From an uncultured Eubacteriales bacterium (lineage in GTDB: Bacteria; Bacillota; Clostridia; Peptostreptococcales; Anaerovoracaceae): 37,428 bases of DNA. Of this stretch, positions 7,894 through 17,197 are shown one piece after another. Below the pieces are notes generated by a model. The model made no database searches. It was not told where the DNA came from and saw nothing but the letters and a program-made list of their open reading frames with translations. The stretch spans positions 1-37,428 of the forward strand of contig CADABZ010000017.1 of assembly GCA_902786355.1 (NCBI GenBank), read 5' to 3'. A program made the position numbers and the translations under genes. How positions within the stretch are numbered: position 1 is the stretch's first letter; each line of letters starts with the position of its first letter.

Positions 7894-8007
7894 TATTGTA
7901 TTACGGGCGAAGATCCCTGCACGCCCGCACGTACGAGGCGCAGCGGGAATTAATACGCGCCGGAGCTTCAGCTCGTGGTAAGCATCTGCCATGTGTGTAT
8001 GGCTTAC
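7894..8007. other. GC-rich island with several nested inverted repeats
   Basis: Between two AT-rich flanks, this gap after the permease is GC-rich and full of overlapping palindromes. CGGGCG (7904-7909) pairs with CGCCCG (7922-7927), CCCGC (7924-7928) competes with GCGGG (7943-7947), GTATTA (7898-7903) matches TAATAC (7951-7956), and GAGC-TTCA-GCTC spans 7963-7974. GTAAG and GCCAT at 7978-7992 pair with ATGGC and CTTAC at 7999-8007, across the permease stop codon. No T tract follows any stem, so a simple terminator is not supported. Confidence 0.45.
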
Positions 8008-9491
8008 TGTTCTGAATGTTTCTGATATCTTCCGTGAAGTATGAGAGCGATCACTGTGAAGAGCACAGGTCCTACGATGCTCCATACGGTTGTCTGGATA
8101 TCACCGTTCATAGCCGGCTCAATGATAGTGAAGATATTAGCAAATGCAACTGTCGCAGTTACAAGTACTGTAAAGACCACCATAACCTTCTCATTTTTGA
8201 ATACTACGAAGGATTTTTTGATATCCTTGTTTCTCTTGAATGCAATGAATGCTCCTGCGATGAATACATACGGCAGTGTCATTGCAACATTGGTCATGGA
8301 CACCAGAATGTTGAAGAACTGAGTCATAGCGTCTCCGCCCATACCTATCAGAAGGTCCATTACAACTACGATACCGCACTGGATCTTCATAGCGTTCTTA
8401 GGCATTCCGTCTTCCATTTTGCAGAAGTAGTCAGGAAGAAGTCCCTTAGGGCTTCCTTCTATCAGCTGCTTCAGAGGTGCATATATCAGTGTAAATACAG
8501 CGCCTGCCAGTGAGCAGAGAATAGAGATGCCCATGAAACGTGCGATGCCGTTACCAAACGCAACGCAGCCTGCATCATTCATTCCGAATACTGCTCCCAG
8601 CTGATAACCGAGGTTGTTCATGATCACATAGGAAGCATTTCCCTTGTGTACTGTTTCAGCAGAAAGTGTAGCATCCCAGTTTGTGAAGATACCTACAGCG
8701 AATATTCCGATCGCATATCCGATCGCAATGATGATCGCAGCAATGGTAAGTCCTTTTCCGAAATTCTTTTCCGGGTTCTCAGTCTGATCGACAAGTCCTC
8801 CGACTGCCTCTGTTCCTCCGAATGCAAACAGTGCATATACAAGGAAACCGAGTACAGCGATCGGTGTTACAAATTCCGGATTCGGTGAAACCAGCAGATC
8901 CGACATTGCCGGAAGCGGCTGTAACAGCTTTCCTCCATTACCGATCCAGACGATCAGAGCTCCGCCGAGCAGCAGTACGTTGAGAGCCATACATGCAATA
9001 CCGCCCACAGTGGATACAATCTTGATCTTGTCGAGTCCTTTGCTGCTGAAGAATGTTACTACCAGAATAAATACAACACCCAGGACAGCAAGTGTCTGAG
9101 GTCCGTTCAGACCAAACAGTGACCATTCAGCTGTTGTATCAGTTCCGAAGATAGCATTGGATACAGGAACCATGATTCCGGAGGAGATATTTACAAGCCA
9201 GATAACATATGATGTGTACCACATAAATGTAGCAACAAATGCATATTTGGTATTCACACTCTTCTCCATCCATGAGAAGATCCCGCCCTTTTCATCTTTG
9301 AAAGCTGAACCGTATTCAGCTATCATGAAAGCGAATGGTACGAAGAATATAATTGCGGAAATAACATAAAACGGAATAGCACCATATCCCATCAGATAGA
9401 ATGATCTTGGCATATTATTAAATCCGTATACAGATGTAAAGATCATCATGATCAATGCCATCAGTGATAGTTTTTTCGAATCGTTCGACAT
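8004..9491 (-). CDS. yjeM: APC-superfamily amino-acid permease, YjeM/GadC-like
   Basis: This 495-residue integral membrane protein has about 12 hydrophobic segments and closely resembles Escherichia coli YjeM in its N-terminus (MMIFTSVYGFNN, FYLMGYGAIPFY, AEYGSAFKDEKGG, SWMEKSVN). The family belongs to the glutamate/GABA antiporter side of the APC superfamily, so an amino acid or amine exchanger is likely; the substrate is unknown. AAGGAG precedes the ATG. A divergent XRE-type regulator starts 227 bases away and probably controls it. Confidence 0.9.
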   Translation of the reverse strand: MSNDSKKLSLMALIMMIFTSVYGFNNMPRSFYLMGYGAIPFYVISAIIFFVPFAFMIAEYGSAFKDEKGGIFSWMEKSVNTKYAFVATFMWYTSYVIWLVNISSGIMVPVSNAIFGTDTTAEWSLFGLNGPQTLAVLGVVFILVVTFFSSKGLDKIKIVSTVGGIACMALNVLLLGGALIVWIGNGGKLLQPLPAMSDLLVSPNPEFVTPIAVLGFLVYALFAFGGTEAVGGLVDQTENPEKNFGKGLTIAAIIIAIGYAIGIFAVGIFTNWDATLSAETVHKGNASYVIMNNLGYQLGAVFGMNDAGCVAFGNGIARFMGISILCSLAGAVFTLIYAPLKQLIEGSPKGLLPDYFCKMEDGMPKNAMKIQCGIVVVMDLLIGMGGDAMTQFFNILVSMTNVAMTLPYVFIAGAFIAFKRNKDIKKSFVVFKNEKVMVVFTVLVTATVAFANIFTIIEPAMNGDIQTTVWSIVGPVLFTVIALILHGRYQKHSEQ

Positions 9492-9544
9492 AAAACCGTT
9501 CTCCTTTTTTCATTACAAAAATATATTATTTAAGTCCCTCACAA

Positions 9545-9573
9545 ACTATAGATTAATGTTTATAAATTCACAA
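9545..9573 (-). promoter_or_regulatory. Promoter of the YjeM-like permease
   Basis: On the minus strand TTGTGA (complement of 9568-9573) and TATAGT (complement of 9545-9550) are separated by exactly 17 bases. The two divergent promoters lie within 75 bases of each other. Confidence 0.6.
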
Positions 9574-9586
9574 AGCCTTGTCTGTA

Positions 9587-9617
9587 TCTTGACAAGAAAC
9601 AGTTTTCGGAATATAAC
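9587..9617 (+). promoter_or_regulatory. Promoter of the XRE regulator with an embedded palindrome
   Basis: A perfect -35 TTGACA (9589-9594) is followed after 17 bases by TATAAC (9612-9617). The -35 sits inside the perfect palindrome TCTTG-A-CAAGA (9587-9597), a plausible operator for autoregulation by the adjacent helix-turn-helix protein. The transcript leader would be about 95 bases. Confidence 0.7.
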
Positions 9618-9718
9618 CTTTAGAGGAAACTATTTTGCACAGAGAGGGGGGGAACATGCTTTATGGCATAGTTGACCCTTGCTTTTTTATCTTTTTGTTG
9701 ATTTTAAGGAAACATTTT

Positions 9719-10426
9719 ATGAATGATACTCAGAATATTCAGCTATATGTCGGTGAGAATATAAGAAAGATACGTATGGCACGCGGGCTCTCTCTGGAAG
9801 AGCTTGCCGCCAGGATCTATAAGAGCAAATCGACTGTCTCAAAATATGAACGTGGGTCCATTGCCATCGACATAGCAACACTCGATGATATTGCTGCAGT
9901 TCTTGATGTTCACCCTGCACAGCTTCTGATGACACCTACCCCGGAGAAAAAGATTCCGGTGACTCAGATGTCGCTCGATGAACTCTATATGTTTTCCTAT
10001 GACGGCAAAGAAAAACGTATTATCAAAAGCGTTATTGAAAGATATCAGACTGACGAGAGCAACAGATTTTCCATTAATATGTATTATGATGCCGCATCCA
10101 GAAATGAGCTTGGAGAATGCGTAGCCTTCTATCAGGGCTTCAGCACAAAATACGATGTTCTTGAGAATTACACTCTGGAGAATTCACGGCATCCGATAGA
10201 ACAGATCTGGCTCAGCTGTATCAGCGGTCTCTCGCAGAACCGCATCCAGGTAGGCTTTCTGGCAGGTCTTTTGAATGCTACTATGCTGCCTGCAGTTCGA
10301 AAGGTCGTCCTTAGTCCGAATATAATACCTGATGAAGAACTCATGGAGCGCCTCGTCTTCACAAAAAAAGACCTGCAGTCGATCCGCAAGTTAAATCTCT
10401 TCATTATTGATGAATTCATTGCCTGA
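9719..10426 (+). CDS. XRE-family transcriptional regulator with an uncharacterised C-terminal domain
   Basis: Residues about 10-65 form a Cro/CI helix-turn-helix (VGENIRKIRMARGLSLEELA, then KSKSTVSKYERG). The remaining 170 residues form a mixed helical domain I do not recognise, possibly for effector binding or oligomerisation. The ATG at 9719 (MNDTQNIQ) was preferred over an upstream start because the upstream extension encodes an odd hydrophobic stretch and AAGGA lies just before 9719. The product is 235 residues. Its divergent position to the YjeM-like permease suggests it regulates that gene. Confidence 0.88.
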   Translation: MNDTQNIQLYVGENIRKIRMARGLSLEELAARIYKSKSTVSKYERGSIAIDIATLDDIAAVLDVHPAQLLMTPTPEKKIPVTQMSLDELYMFSYDGKEKRIIKSVIERYQTDESNRFSINMYYDAASRNELGECVAFYQGFSTKYDVLENYTLENSRHPIEQIWLSCISGLSQNRIQVGFLAGLLNATMLPAVRKVVLSPNIIPDEELMERLVFTKKDLQSIRKLNLFIIDEFIA

Positions 10427-10462
10427 ATCCGGATATCCGTTATCAATCTCTGAATAGATATG

Positions 10463-10497
10463 AAAGCCCCGGTCTTTTGATGAAAGACTGGGGCTTT
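10463..10497. terminator. Bidirectional terminator between the XRE gene and hppA
   Basis: AAAGCCCCGGTCTTT (from 10463) pairs with AAAGACTGGGGCTTT (to 10497), with one G-T pair. T-rich ends on both strands let it serve both convergent genes. Confidence 0.9.
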
Positions 10498-10526
10498 TGC
10501 TTATGATTATTATCAGGAATAAGCTG

Positions 10527-12644
10527 CTAGAGAATGCTGAAGCTTGCTATGAGACCTGCAAATACGATGGATACCATCGATACCAGCTTGATAAGGATGT
10601 TGATCGAAGGGCCGGATGTATCCTTGAACGGGTCGCCGATAGTGTCGCCGACAACGGCTGCTTTGTGATTATCAGAGCCCTTGCCGCCGAAGTTACCTGC
10701 CTCAATGTACTTCTTGGCATTGTCCCATGCACCTCCGGAGTTAGCCATGAATATAGCCATGATGAATCCTGAAACAGTAGCACCGCAAAGCATACCTACT
10801 ACACCAAGTCCGCCGAGGACTATTCCGGTAACGATCGGAGCTGCGATACCTACGCATGCAGGAAGGATCATCTCCTTAAGAGATGCTCTTGAGCAGAGGT
10901 CTACGCATCTTGCATAGTCTGCATCTGCTTTGCCTTCCATGAGTCCAGGGATCTCTTTGAACTGTCTTCTTACTTCGATAACTACACTCTGAGCCGCTCT
11001 GTTTACAGCACCCATGGTAAGAGCTGAGAACAGGAATGGCAGACATGCTCCGATGAAGAGTCCTACAAGAACTCTCGGATCGAGCAGATTCAGCTGCAGG
11101 TCCTGACCATCCGGCATGTAGATGAGGAGTTTTTCCTTGAAGTTTGCGATAAGTGCAAGTGCTGTCATTCCGGCAGAACCGATAGCGAAGCCCTTTCCTG
11201 TAGCAGCAGTTGTGTTGCCAAGGGAGTCAAGAGCATCAGTTCTCTCACGGACTTCAGGCGGAAGTCCGGCCATCTCAGCGATACCGCCGGCATTATCTGC
11301 AACAGGGCCATAAGCGTCGGTAGCAAGTGTGATTCCCAGAGTAGAAAGCATTCCTACAGCAGCAAGGGAAATTCCGTACAGTCCGATGCTTGATGGAGCT
11401 ACATCAACAGGACAGAGTCCTGAGCAGTAATAAGCTATGATGATTGCAGCGCCTACGATGAGGATAGGCAGTGTAGTAGAAGCCATTCCGGTACCAAGTC
11501 CGCTTATGATAAGAGTCGCAGTACCTGTCTGTGAAGATGCAGCGATCTTCTGAGTAGGCTTATATGTATCTGAAGTGTAGTATTCTGTGCACAGACCGAT
11601 AAGAACTCCGGCTGCAAGTCCTGCGATTATTGCAAGATAGAGTCCGTAGAATTCGATTCCGAACAGCCACCATACCAGTACGAATGAGAAAACTGCAGTT
11701 GCGATAGCGGAGAAATTCGTTCCGCGGCGCAGAGCAGCAAGCAGATTCTTCTGGCTTGCGCCTTCTTTGGTCTGAACGAAGAATGATCCTATGACGGAGA
11801 AGATAACTCCGACAGCTGCCATCAGAAGCGGCAGTGCTACGGACTTAACTCCGAGTCCGGACGAAAGGAATGCGATAGCTCCAAGAGCGCATGTGGATAC
11901 CATTGATCCGACATATGATTCATAGAGGTCTGCTCCCATTCCGGCTACGTCTCCGACGTTGTCTCCGACGTTGTCTGCGATTACAGCAGGGTTACGCGGG
12001 TCATCCTCAGGGATTCCTGCTTCGACCTTACCTACAAGGTCAGCACCGACGTCAGCAGCCTTTGTGAAGATACCGCCGCCTACACGAGCGAAGAGTGCCA
12101 TTGACGAAGCTCCCATTCCGAAGGTGACCATTGCAGCTGTGATGTTCTCGAGTGTTTCATGGAAAACGAGGTCAAGAAGTGCATACCACAGAGAAATGTC
12201 GAGAAGTCCGAGTCCTACGACGGTAAATCCCATTACAGAACCGGCTGAGAAAGCGACTCTGAGGCCTTTGTTAAGGCTCTCCTGTGCAGCGCATGCTGTA
12301 CGGTCATTGGCCCTTGTTGCAATGCTCATTCCGATGAATCCGGAGAGACCTGAGAAGAAGCCGCCTGTCAGGAATGCGAATGGTACATACCATGTCAGCT
12401 TATGAGCTGCAGCCATTCCACAGAGAACAACGAACATGACTGCGAAGAAAATAAGAACCGTGCGATACTGCCTCTTCAGGAAAGCACTGGCTCCGGTGCG
12501 TACGAATCTTGATATCTGCTTCATTCTATCGGTACCCTCGTCAGAGTTCAGTACCTTTTTGGCCTGTGCATATGCAAAAGCCAGCGCGATAAGTGAAGCA
12601 ATCAGACTGATCCAGTACAGATGTGTCAACAGATAGTCTTGCAT
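10527..12644 (-). CDS. hppA: Membrane-bound ion-pumping pyrophosphatase HppA
   Basis: HppA hydrolyses cytoplasmic pyrophosphate and pumps H+ or Na+ across the membrane. The 705-residue protein has about 16 hydrophobic segments and the signature DVGADLVGKVEAG, DDPRNPAVIADNVGDNVGD and the C-terminal DNAKKYIEAG / GDPFKDTSGPS substrate loops. The motif GNTTAATGKGFA has Ala where K+-independent enzymes carry Lys (GNTTKA), so this is the K+-dependent type, which in anaerobes often pumps Na+; the ion cannot be settled here. AAGGAGG precedes the ATG. It would recover energy from PPi, including PPi linked to the PPDK reaction encoded next door. Confidence 0.97.
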   Translation of the reverse strand: MQDYLLTHLYWISLIASLIALAFAYAQAKKVLNSDEGTDRMKQISRFVRTGASAFLKRQYRTVLIFFAVMFVVLCGMAAAHKLTWYVPFAFLTGGFFSGLSGFIGMSIATRANDRTACAAQESLNKGLRVAFSAGSVMGFTVVGLGLLDISLWYALLDLVFHETLENITAAMVTFGMGASSMALFARVGGGIFTKAADVGADLVGKVEAGIPEDDPRNPAVIADNVGDNVGDVAGMGADLYESYVGSMVSTCALGAIAFLSSGLGVKSVALPLLMAAVGVIFSVIGSFFVQTKEGASQKNLLAALRRGTNFSAIATAVFSFVLVWWLFGIEFYGLYLAIIAGLAAGVLIGLCTEYYTSDTYKPTQKIAASSQTGTATLIISGLGTGMASTTLPILIVGAAIIIAYYCSGLCPVDVAPSSIGLYGISLAAVGMLSTLGITLATDAYGPVADNAGGIAEMAGLPPEVRERTDALDSLGNTTAATGKGFAIGSAGMTALALIANFKEKLLIYMPDGQDLQLNLLDPRVLVGLFIGACLPFLFSALTMGAVNRAAQSVVIEVRRQFKEIPGLMEGKADADYARCVDLCSRASLKEMILPACVGIAAPIVTGIVLGGLGVVGMLCGATVSGFIMAIFMANSGGAWDNAKKYIEAGNFGGKGSDNHKAAVVGDTIGDPFKDTSGPSINILIKLVSMVSIVFAGLIASFSIL

Positions 12645-12740
12645 AGAAAATGCCTCCTTACTAATACCTTAGCAGATCACTGAAATCCACCATGAGTTTT
12701 AAACTATACTTTCTCTCCTGTTCTTAACCCCTTGTATTGA

Positions 12741-12769
12741 ATTATATACACGGGAGTCAGCATGCTCAA
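12741..12769 (-). promoter_or_regulatory. hppA promoter
   Basis: On the minus strand TTGAGC (complement of 12764-12769) and a perfect TATAAT (complement of 12741-12746) are 17 bases apart. This gives a leader of about 90 bases. Confidence 0.75.
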
Positions 12770-12983
12770 TGGGTCTCAGTGTTTCCACTTGTTTTTTTGT
12801 ACATGAATACTATAACAGATAGATTGAAAAATACAATAAATAACAAATTAATTTATGTTTTTTTGATAATAATTTCCGCAATATTTTATTAAAGATAACA
12901 AACTTTGTGGCTTCATTTGTATAAAGTCATAGATTCTATTTCATTTTTCTATTATTCCTGAAAAAACAACATTTCTGTATATA
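12770..12983. other. AT-rich intergenic spacer upstream of hppA
   Basis: About 210 strongly AT-rich bases lie between the hppA promoter and the ppdK terminator. Homopolymer T and A runs are frequent. I see no gene, no convincing operator and no RNA gene; it could serve as an UP-element-like or curved DNA region. Confidence 0.5.
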
Positions 12984-13019
12984 AACAAGCCCAGAGCACT
13001 TTCATGCTCCGGGCTTGTT
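12984..13019. terminator. ppdK terminator
   Basis: AACAAGCCC (12984-12992) pairs with GGGCTTGTT (13011-13019), extended by GAGCA/TGCTC after one mismatch. It lies 30 bases past the ppdK stop on the minus strand. Confidence 0.85.
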
Positions 13020-13048
13020 AAGATCATGTTATCTATGAAAGATCTTGT

Positions 13049-15676
13049 TTATTTGTTCTTGCTTCTGATAGCAGCCTGTGCTGCAGCAAGTCTTGCGATA
13101 GGAACTCTGAATGGTGAACATGATACATAGTTCAGGCCTACTTCGTTGCAGAATGCGATCGTTGCAGGATCTCCACCGTGTTCTCCGCAGATACCGAGTT
13201 TGATGTTAGGTCTTGTCTTTCTGCCGCTTTCAGATGCGATTCTTACAAGCTTTCCAACTCCGGTCTGGTCGAGTGACTGGAACGGATCGTTTTCGATGAT
13301 ACCTCTTGCGATGTATTCCTTTACAAGGTTACCTGTATCATCTCTTGAGAATCCGAGTCCCATCTGAGTAAGGTCGTTAGTACCGAATGAGAAGAATTCA
13401 GCCTCTTCAGCGATCTCGTCAGCTGTGAGTGCAGCTCTAGGGATCTCAATCATAGTACCTACCATGTACTTCATCTCTTTTCCGGACTCAGCGATCAGTC
13501 TGTCAGCTACCTCAACGATAACTTTCTTGACATACTTGAGCTCATTAACGAAACCTACCAGCGGTACCATGATCTCAGGAAGGATTTCGAAGCCCTCTTC
13601 CTCGCGTACTTCCAGTGCTGCGGAGATGATAGCTTCTGTCTGCATCTCTACGATCTCAGGATAAGTGATCCCAAGTCTGCATCCTCTGTGACCAAGCATC
13701 GGGTTCATCTCATGAAGCTCGATTGTCTTGTTGACGATCTTCTCATAAGGAATTCCGAACTGCTCTGATACCTGTTTGATGTCCTCATCAGTCTTAGGAA
13801 GGAACTCATGAAGAGGCGGGTCAAGGAGTCTGATAGTAACAGGTCTCTCACCCATTGCCTTATAGATTCCCTTGAAGTCTTCCTTCTGGTATGGAAGGAG
13901 TCCTGCAAGTGCTTCTCTTCTCTCCTCTTCTGTATCAGCGAGGATCATTCTTCTGATCTTAGGGATTCTTTCATCCTCAAAGAACATGTGCTCTGTTCTG
14001 CAGAGGCCGATACCTTCAGCGCCGAATTCTACAGCCTGCTTAGCATCTCTCGGGTTGTCAGCATTAGTTCTGACCTTGAGAGTTCTTGCTTCGTCTGCCC
14101 ACTCCATGATCTGAGCGAAATCTCCTGAAAGCTCAGGTGCGAGAGTCTTGATAGCTTCTGTGAATACGTTTCCGTCAGTTCCGTTGAGGGAAATGCTGTC
14201 GCCTTCATGATAAACTTTGCCACCGACTGTCATAGTCTTGGCTTCTTCGTCTACTACGATCTCTTTGCAGCCTGCAACGCAGCACTTGCCCATTCCTCTT
14301 GCTACTACAGCAGCGTGGGATGTCATTCCGCCGCGGGCAGTAAGGATACCTTCAGCAGCTACCATACCTGCAAGGTCCTCAGGGCTGGTCTCTTCTCTTA
14401 CGAGGATGACTTTCTTGCCTGCTTCTGCGAATTTTGCAGCATCATCTGCTGAGAAAACGATCTGTCCTGTTGCAGCTCCCGGTGATGCCGGAAGACCCTT
14501 TGTTACAGGAGTAGCCTTCTTGAGCTCCTCTGCGTCGAATACAGGGTGAAGAAGCTGATTGATCTGATCAGGCTCTACTCTCATTACAGCTGTTTCCTTG
14601 TCGATGAGACCTTCTTTTACCAGGTCAACAGCGACTTTTACTGCAGCAGCAGCAGTTCTCTTGCCGTTACGTGTCTGGAGCATGAAGAGCTTACGGTCTT
14701 CAACTGTGAACTCCATATCCTGCATATCTCTGTAGTGGCCTTCAAGTGTGTCAGCGATTTTAGCGAACTGAGCATATACTTCAGGGAAAGCCTCTGCCAT
14801 CTCTGAAATAGGCTGTGGTGTTCTGATACCTGCAACAACGTCCTCGCCCTGTGCGTTTACAAGGAATTCTCCGAAGAGCTTGTTCTCGCCGTTTGCAGGG
14901 TTACGTGTGAAAGCAACGCCTGTTCCTGAGTTGTTTCCGCTGTTTCCGAATACCATGGACTGAACATTTACAGCTGTTCCAAGTGAATCAGGAATGTCGT
15001 TGAGCTTTCTGTAGAGGATAGCTCTGTCATTGTTCCATGATCTGAATACTGCCTTGATAGCCTCGAGAAGCTGATCTTTAGGCTCCTGCGGGAACTCTCT
15101 TCCGAGCTCTCTTACAACTACTTCCTTATATCCCTTGATAACCTCTTTGAGATCATCTGTTGTGAGCTGAACATCGAATTCAGCACCGGCCTTTTTTTTC
15201 TGGCCTTCAAATACTGCGTCAAAATTGGATTTTTTGATCTCCATTACGACATCACCGAACATCTGGATGAATCTTCTGTAGCTGTCGTAAGCAAATCTGT
15301 CGTTTCCAGTCTTCTTAGCAAGACCTTCTACCGCAACATCATTGAGTCCGAGATTAAGAATCGTATCCATCATTCCAGGCATGGATACAGGAGCTCCGGA
15401 TCTTACAGATACCAGAAGAGGATTCTCGTTATTCCCAAACTTTTTGCCCATTACTTCTTCAAGCTCAGCGATGTGCTCCCATACTTCATCGATAACAGCC
15501 TGATCAAGGACTCCGCCGTCTTCAGTGTACTTTCTGCAGACATCAGTTGTGATGGTGAATCCAAAAGGTACAGGAAGTCCGATATTGGTCATCTCTGCAA
15601 GATTGGCACCTTTTCCGCCGAGAAGAGCTCTCATATCTTTTGAGCCCTCATTGAATGAGTAAACATATTTCGCCAT
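13049..15676 (-). CDS. ppdK: Pyruvate, phosphate dikinase
   Basis: PPDK interconverts pyruvate + ATP + Pi and PEP + AMP + PPi, used by many Clostridia for PPi-linked glycolysis or gluconeogenesis. The 875-residue length is standard. The ATP-grasp part shows TRNPANGE and GEFLVNAQGEDVVAG, the phosphohistidine is in GGMTSHAAVVARGMGK, and the C-terminal PEP/pyruvate barrel has GTNDLTQMGLGFSRDD and CGEHGGDPATIAFC. AAAGGAG precedes the ATG. It follows glyS by 70 bases and is the last gene before the terminator at 12984. No PPDK regulatory protein gene (YqfL type) is adjacent. Confidence 0.97.
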   Translation of the reverse strand: MAKYVYSFNEGSKDMRALLGGKGANLAEMTNIGLPVPFGFTITTDVCRKYTEDGGVLDQAVIDEVWEHIAELEEVMGKKFGNNENPLLVSVRSGAPVSMPGMMDTILNLGLNDVAVEGLAKKTGNDRFAYDSYRRFIQMFGDVVMEIKKSNFDAVFEGQKKKAGAEFDVQLTTDDLKEVIKGYKEVVVRELGREFPQEPKDQLLEAIKAVFRSWNNDRAILYRKLNDIPDSLGTAVNVQSMVFGNSGNNSGTGVAFTRNPANGENKLFGEFLVNAQGEDVVAGIRTPQPISEMAEAFPEVYAQFAKIADTLEGHYRDMQDMEFTVEDRKLFMLQTRNGKRTAAAAVKVAVDLVKEGLIDKETAVMRVEPDQINQLLHPVFDAEELKKATPVTKGLPASPGAATGQIVFSADDAAKFAEAGKKVILVREETSPEDLAGMVAAEGILTARGGMTSHAAVVARGMGKCCVAGCKEIVVDEEAKTMTVGGKVYHEGDSISLNGTDGNVFTEAIKTLAPELSGDFAQIMEWADEARTLKVRTNADNPRDAKQAVEFGAEGIGLCRTEHMFFEDERIPKIRRMILADTEEERREALAGLLPYQKEDFKGIYKAMGERPVTIRLLDPPLHEFLPKTDEDIKQVSEQFGIPYEKIVNKTIELHEMNPMLGHRGCRLGITYPEIVEMQTEAIISAALEVREEEGFEILPEIMVPLVGFVNELKYVKKVIVEVADRLIAESGKEMKYMVGTMIEIPRAALTADEIAEEAEFFSFGTNDLTQMGLGFSRDDTGNLVKEYIARGIIENDPFQSLDQTGVGKLVRIASESGRKTRPNIKLGICGEHGGDPATIAFCNEVGLNYVSCSPFRVPIARLAAAQAAIRSKNK

Positions 15677-15702
15677 ATAAACAATACTCCTTTTTTTGTA
15701 TT

Positions 15703-15727
15703 TCTAATGCAGCCCCAATGCTGCATT
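15703..15727. other. Hairpin between glyS and ppdK
   Basis: AATGCAGC and GCTGCATT form an 8-bp stem between the two genes. No T tract follows on the minus strand, so it may be an mRNA processing or stability element rather than a terminator. Confidence 0.4.
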
Positions 15728-15746
15728 ATTTTGTAAATCAGTCAAA

Positions 15747-17183
15747 TCAAAACCTGAGTCTCTCTTCAATATAAGAGCGAACTTCTTTGACAGGGATCCT
15801 TACCTGTTCCATAGTATCTCTGTCACGGATAGTAACACATCCGTCTTCTGCTGTATCAAAGTCTACGCAGATACAGAAAGGTGTACCGATCTCATCCTCT
15901 CTTCTGTATCTTTTGCCGATAGAGCCTGATGCGTCATACTCTACCATGAAGTACTTGCTGAGTTCTTCATATACAGGCACAGCTACATCCTCAAGCTTCT
16001 TGGAGAGAGGCAGCACGGCCGCTTTGTATGGTGCAAGAGCAGGATGAAGTCTGAGAACGGTTCTGATATCTTCTTTGCCTTTTCCGTCGACAAGCTTTTC
16101 CTCATCATATGCATCCACAAGGAATGCAAGGACAAGTCTCTCAACTCCTACAGAAGGCTCGATACAGTACGGAACATATCTCTCATTGGTCTCAGGATCG
16201 AGATAACTCATATCCTCTCCCGAATGTGTCTGATGAGCCATCAGGTCATAATCTGTTCTCGATGCTATCCCCCAGAGTTCTCCCCATCCGAACGGGAACA
16301 GATACTCTATATCAGAAGTGGCATTACTGTAGTGAGAAAGCTCTTCCTGGCTGTGGTCTCTGAGTCTTGTGAACTCTTCACTGAGGCCCAGTGCCTTAAG
16401 GAAATTGACACAATAGTCTTTCCAGTATGCGAACCAGTCAAGTTCAGTCCCCGGTTTGCAGAAGAATTCGAGTTCCATCTGTTCAAATTCTCTGACTCTG
16501 AAGATGAAATTGCCCGGTGTGATCTCGTTTCTGAAAGACTTTCCTACCTGAGCGATACCGAATGGGATCTTCTTTCTTGCAGTTCTCTGAACGTTCTTGA
16601 AGTTGACGAAGATACCCTGAGCAGTCTCAGGTCTCATATAGATCTCAGAACGTGAGTCTTCTGTAACACCCTGGAAGGTCTTGAACATGAGGTTGAACTG
16701 TCTGATACCGGTAAAATCGGACTTGCCGCATTCAGGGCAGCAGATCTTCTTCTCGGCAATGAAGTTCTCCATCTCTTCATTGGACCATCCGTCTACGATG
16801 ACTTCCTCATCAGGTGCATTCTCTTTGAACCAGCCTTCAATAAGCTGATCTGCTCTGTATCTTGTCTTGCAACTTCTGCAATCGATCAGAGGATCGCTGA
16901 ATCCGCCGACATGTCCAGATGCGACCCATGTCTGAGGATTCATCAGTATAGCAGCATCAAGTCCTACATTGTACTTGTTCTCGCGTACGAACTTGCTTCT
17001 CCATGCATCCTTGATGTTGTTCTTGAATTCTACGCCAAGAGGCCCGAAATCCCATGTGTTGGCCAGCCCTCCGTATATTTCCGATCCAGGAAAGATAAAT
17101 CCTCTGTTCTTGCACAGAGCAATGATCTTCTCCATAGTAACGGATCTTTCAACATCAGGCATGCCGGTTTTATCGATCGCCAT
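15747..17183 (-). CDS. glyS: Glycyl-tRNA synthetase, homodimeric type
   Basis: This class II synthetase charges tRNA-Gly. The single-chain length of 478 residues and motifs such as [32 protein letters not shown] and the anticodon-binding C-terminal domain place it in the alpha2 (archaeal/eukaryotic-like) class rather than the alpha2-beta2 enzyme. A cysteine-rich insert ([17 protein letters not shown]) may bind zinc. AGGAGA precedes the ATG. It sits in the phoH-era-recO cluster, as in many Clostridia, 14 bases after the DUF4342 gene. Confidence 0.97.
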   Translation of the reverse strand: MAIDKTGMPDVERSVTMEKIIALCKNRGFIFPGSEIYGGLANTWDFGPLGVEFKNNIKDAWRSKFVRENKYNVGLDAAILMNPQTWVASGHVGGFSDPLIDCRSCKTRYRADQLIEGWFKENAPDEEVIVDGWSNEEMENFIAEKKICCPECGKSDFTGIRQFNLMFKTFQGVTEDSRSEIYMRPETAQGIFVNFKNVQRTARKKIPFGIAQVGKSFRNEITPGNFIFRVREFEQMELEFFCKPGTELDWFAYWKDYCVNFLKALGLSEEFTRLRDHSQEELSHYSNATSDIEYLFPFGWGELWGIASRTDYDLMAHQTHSGEDMSYLDPETNERYVPYCIEPSVGVERLVLAFLVDAYDEEKLVDGKGKEDIRTVLRLHPALAPYKAAVLPLSKKLEDVAVPVYEELSKYFMVEYDASGSIGKRYRREDEIGTPFCICVDFDTAEDGCVTIRDRDTMEQVRIPVKEVRSYIEERLRF

Positions 17184-17197
17184 ATAAACTAAATCTC

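Noticed and set aside
9635-9718. Longer start for the XRE regulator
   Set aside because: The extension encodes a stray hydrophobic stretch ahead of the helix-turn-helix and lies in the promoter leader; AAGGA fits the start at 9719.
12780-12983. Rex-like half-sites (ATAACAA words) upstream of hppA
   Set aside because: Only isolated half-sites occur, without the matching TTGTTAA arm at 4-base spacing.
15681-15746. Strong separate promoter for ppdK
   Set aside because: No convincing -35/-10 pair with correct spacing was found in the 70-base gap, so co-transcription with glyS is the simpler reading.
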